NCBI GenBank assembly: GCA_031276105.1
Contig: JAISNS010000067.1
Coordinates: 1-5,915 of the forward strand
Length of the DNA: 5,915 bases
Direction of reading: 5' to 3'
Source of the DNA: Dysgonamonadaceae bacterium
GTDB taxonomy: Bacteria > Bacteroidota > Bacteroidia > Bacteroidales > Azobacteroidaceae
Part shown: piece by piece, positions 5,716-5,915 of the stretch
Position numbering within the stretch: position 1 is the first letter of the stretch
How the letters are laid out: each line of letters starts with the position of its first letter
Translations under genes and position numbers: made by a program
Notes under the pieces: generated by a model
Databases searched by the model: none
What the model saw: only the letters and a program-made list of their open reading frames with translations
Told to the model about the DNA's origin: nothing

Positions 5716-5915
5716 ATGGATACAACAGTAAAACTTTATTCGTTATCGTACAAAGAGACAAAGACATATCTCTTTGCTTTAATTTTCGTTACGGGGAACA
5801 TCGTGTTACCTCAGATTTGCCATTTGCTCCCTAACGGAGGACTGACATGGCTGCCGATTTACTTTTTCACACTCATTGCGGCATATAAATACGGTATTGG
5901 CGTCGGATTGTTGAC
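5716..5915 (+). CDS. ECF-transporter S-component-like membrane protein, N-terminal fragment (runs off right edge)
   Basis: Sixty-six codons are visible, from ATG 5716 to the window edge. After a short polar N-terminus (MDTTVKLYSLSYKETK) come hydrophobic segments at about 18-36 (YLFALIFVTGNIVLPQI) and 43-66 (GGLTWLPIYFFTLIAAYKYG then a further hydrophobic turn). The compact helices and the GLTWLPIYFFTLIAAYKYG block resemble membrane proteins annotated in Bacteroidales as substrate-specificity (S) components of energy-coupling-factor vitamin or metal importers. If so, it would sit in the inner membrane and bind one small substrate, powered by separate EcfT and ATPase subunits not in this window. 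The substrate cannot be told from this fragment. The start has no Shine-Dalgarno sequence but an A-rich leader (AAAAATAATAACAAA). It is separated from porX by 172 bases with its own promoter-like site, so it is probably an independent unit. It could instead be another small multi-pass membrane protein. Confidence 0.68.
   Translation, partial: MDTTVKLYSLSYKETKTYLFALIFVTGNIVLPQICHLLPNGGLTWLPIYFFTLIAAYKYGIGVGLL

Overview
The window looks like chromosomal DNA of a Bacteroidota species, most likely of the order Bacteroidales. Two nearly certain markers support this: a PorW/SprE-type TPR lipoprotein and the PorX fusion of a response regulator with a PglZ domain. None of the readable starts has a Shine-Dalgarno sequence; A-rich leaders precede them instead. 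Several exact or near matches to the Bacteroidota -7 box (TAnnTTTG) lie in the gaps.

Layout, left to right. Positions 1-132 (minus strand) hold the first 44 codons of a RhuM-family gene that runs off the left edge. Immediately upstream of it (144-245, minus) is a coding-like open frame with no ATG, ending 11 bases before the RhuM start. It may be the 3' remnant of a decayed partner gene. The rest of the divergent gap up to 448 is AT-rich and holds only weak promoter candidates. Positions 449-3811 (plus) encode a 1120-residue TPR lipoprotein, PorW/SprE. A 178-base gap follows, containing four 23-bp tandem palindromic units (3854-3941) and then a perfect TAnnTTTG box. Positions 3990-5543 (plus) encode PorX with all receiver and phosphodiesterase residues intact. 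A 172-base gap with a weak AT-rich hairpin and a promoter-like pair precedes the start of an ECF-transporter S-component-like membrane protein (5716 to the right edge, plus).

How the genes work together. PorW and PorX both belong to the type IX secretion system (T9SS) in relatives such as Porphyromonas gingivalis. There PorW is an outer-membrane-associated structural lipoprotein linking the PorK/N ring to the translocon, and PorX is the response regulator of the PorX/PorY/SigP control circuit. Here they are adjacent and co-oriented, so this looks like a small T9SS structure-plus-regulation locus. The hairpin array and the promoter-like box between them could allow separate control of porX. 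The flanking RhuM and ECF genes have no evident functional tie. The most unexplained element is the tandem palindrome array. I saw no IS element, tRNA, rRNA or CRISPR array.
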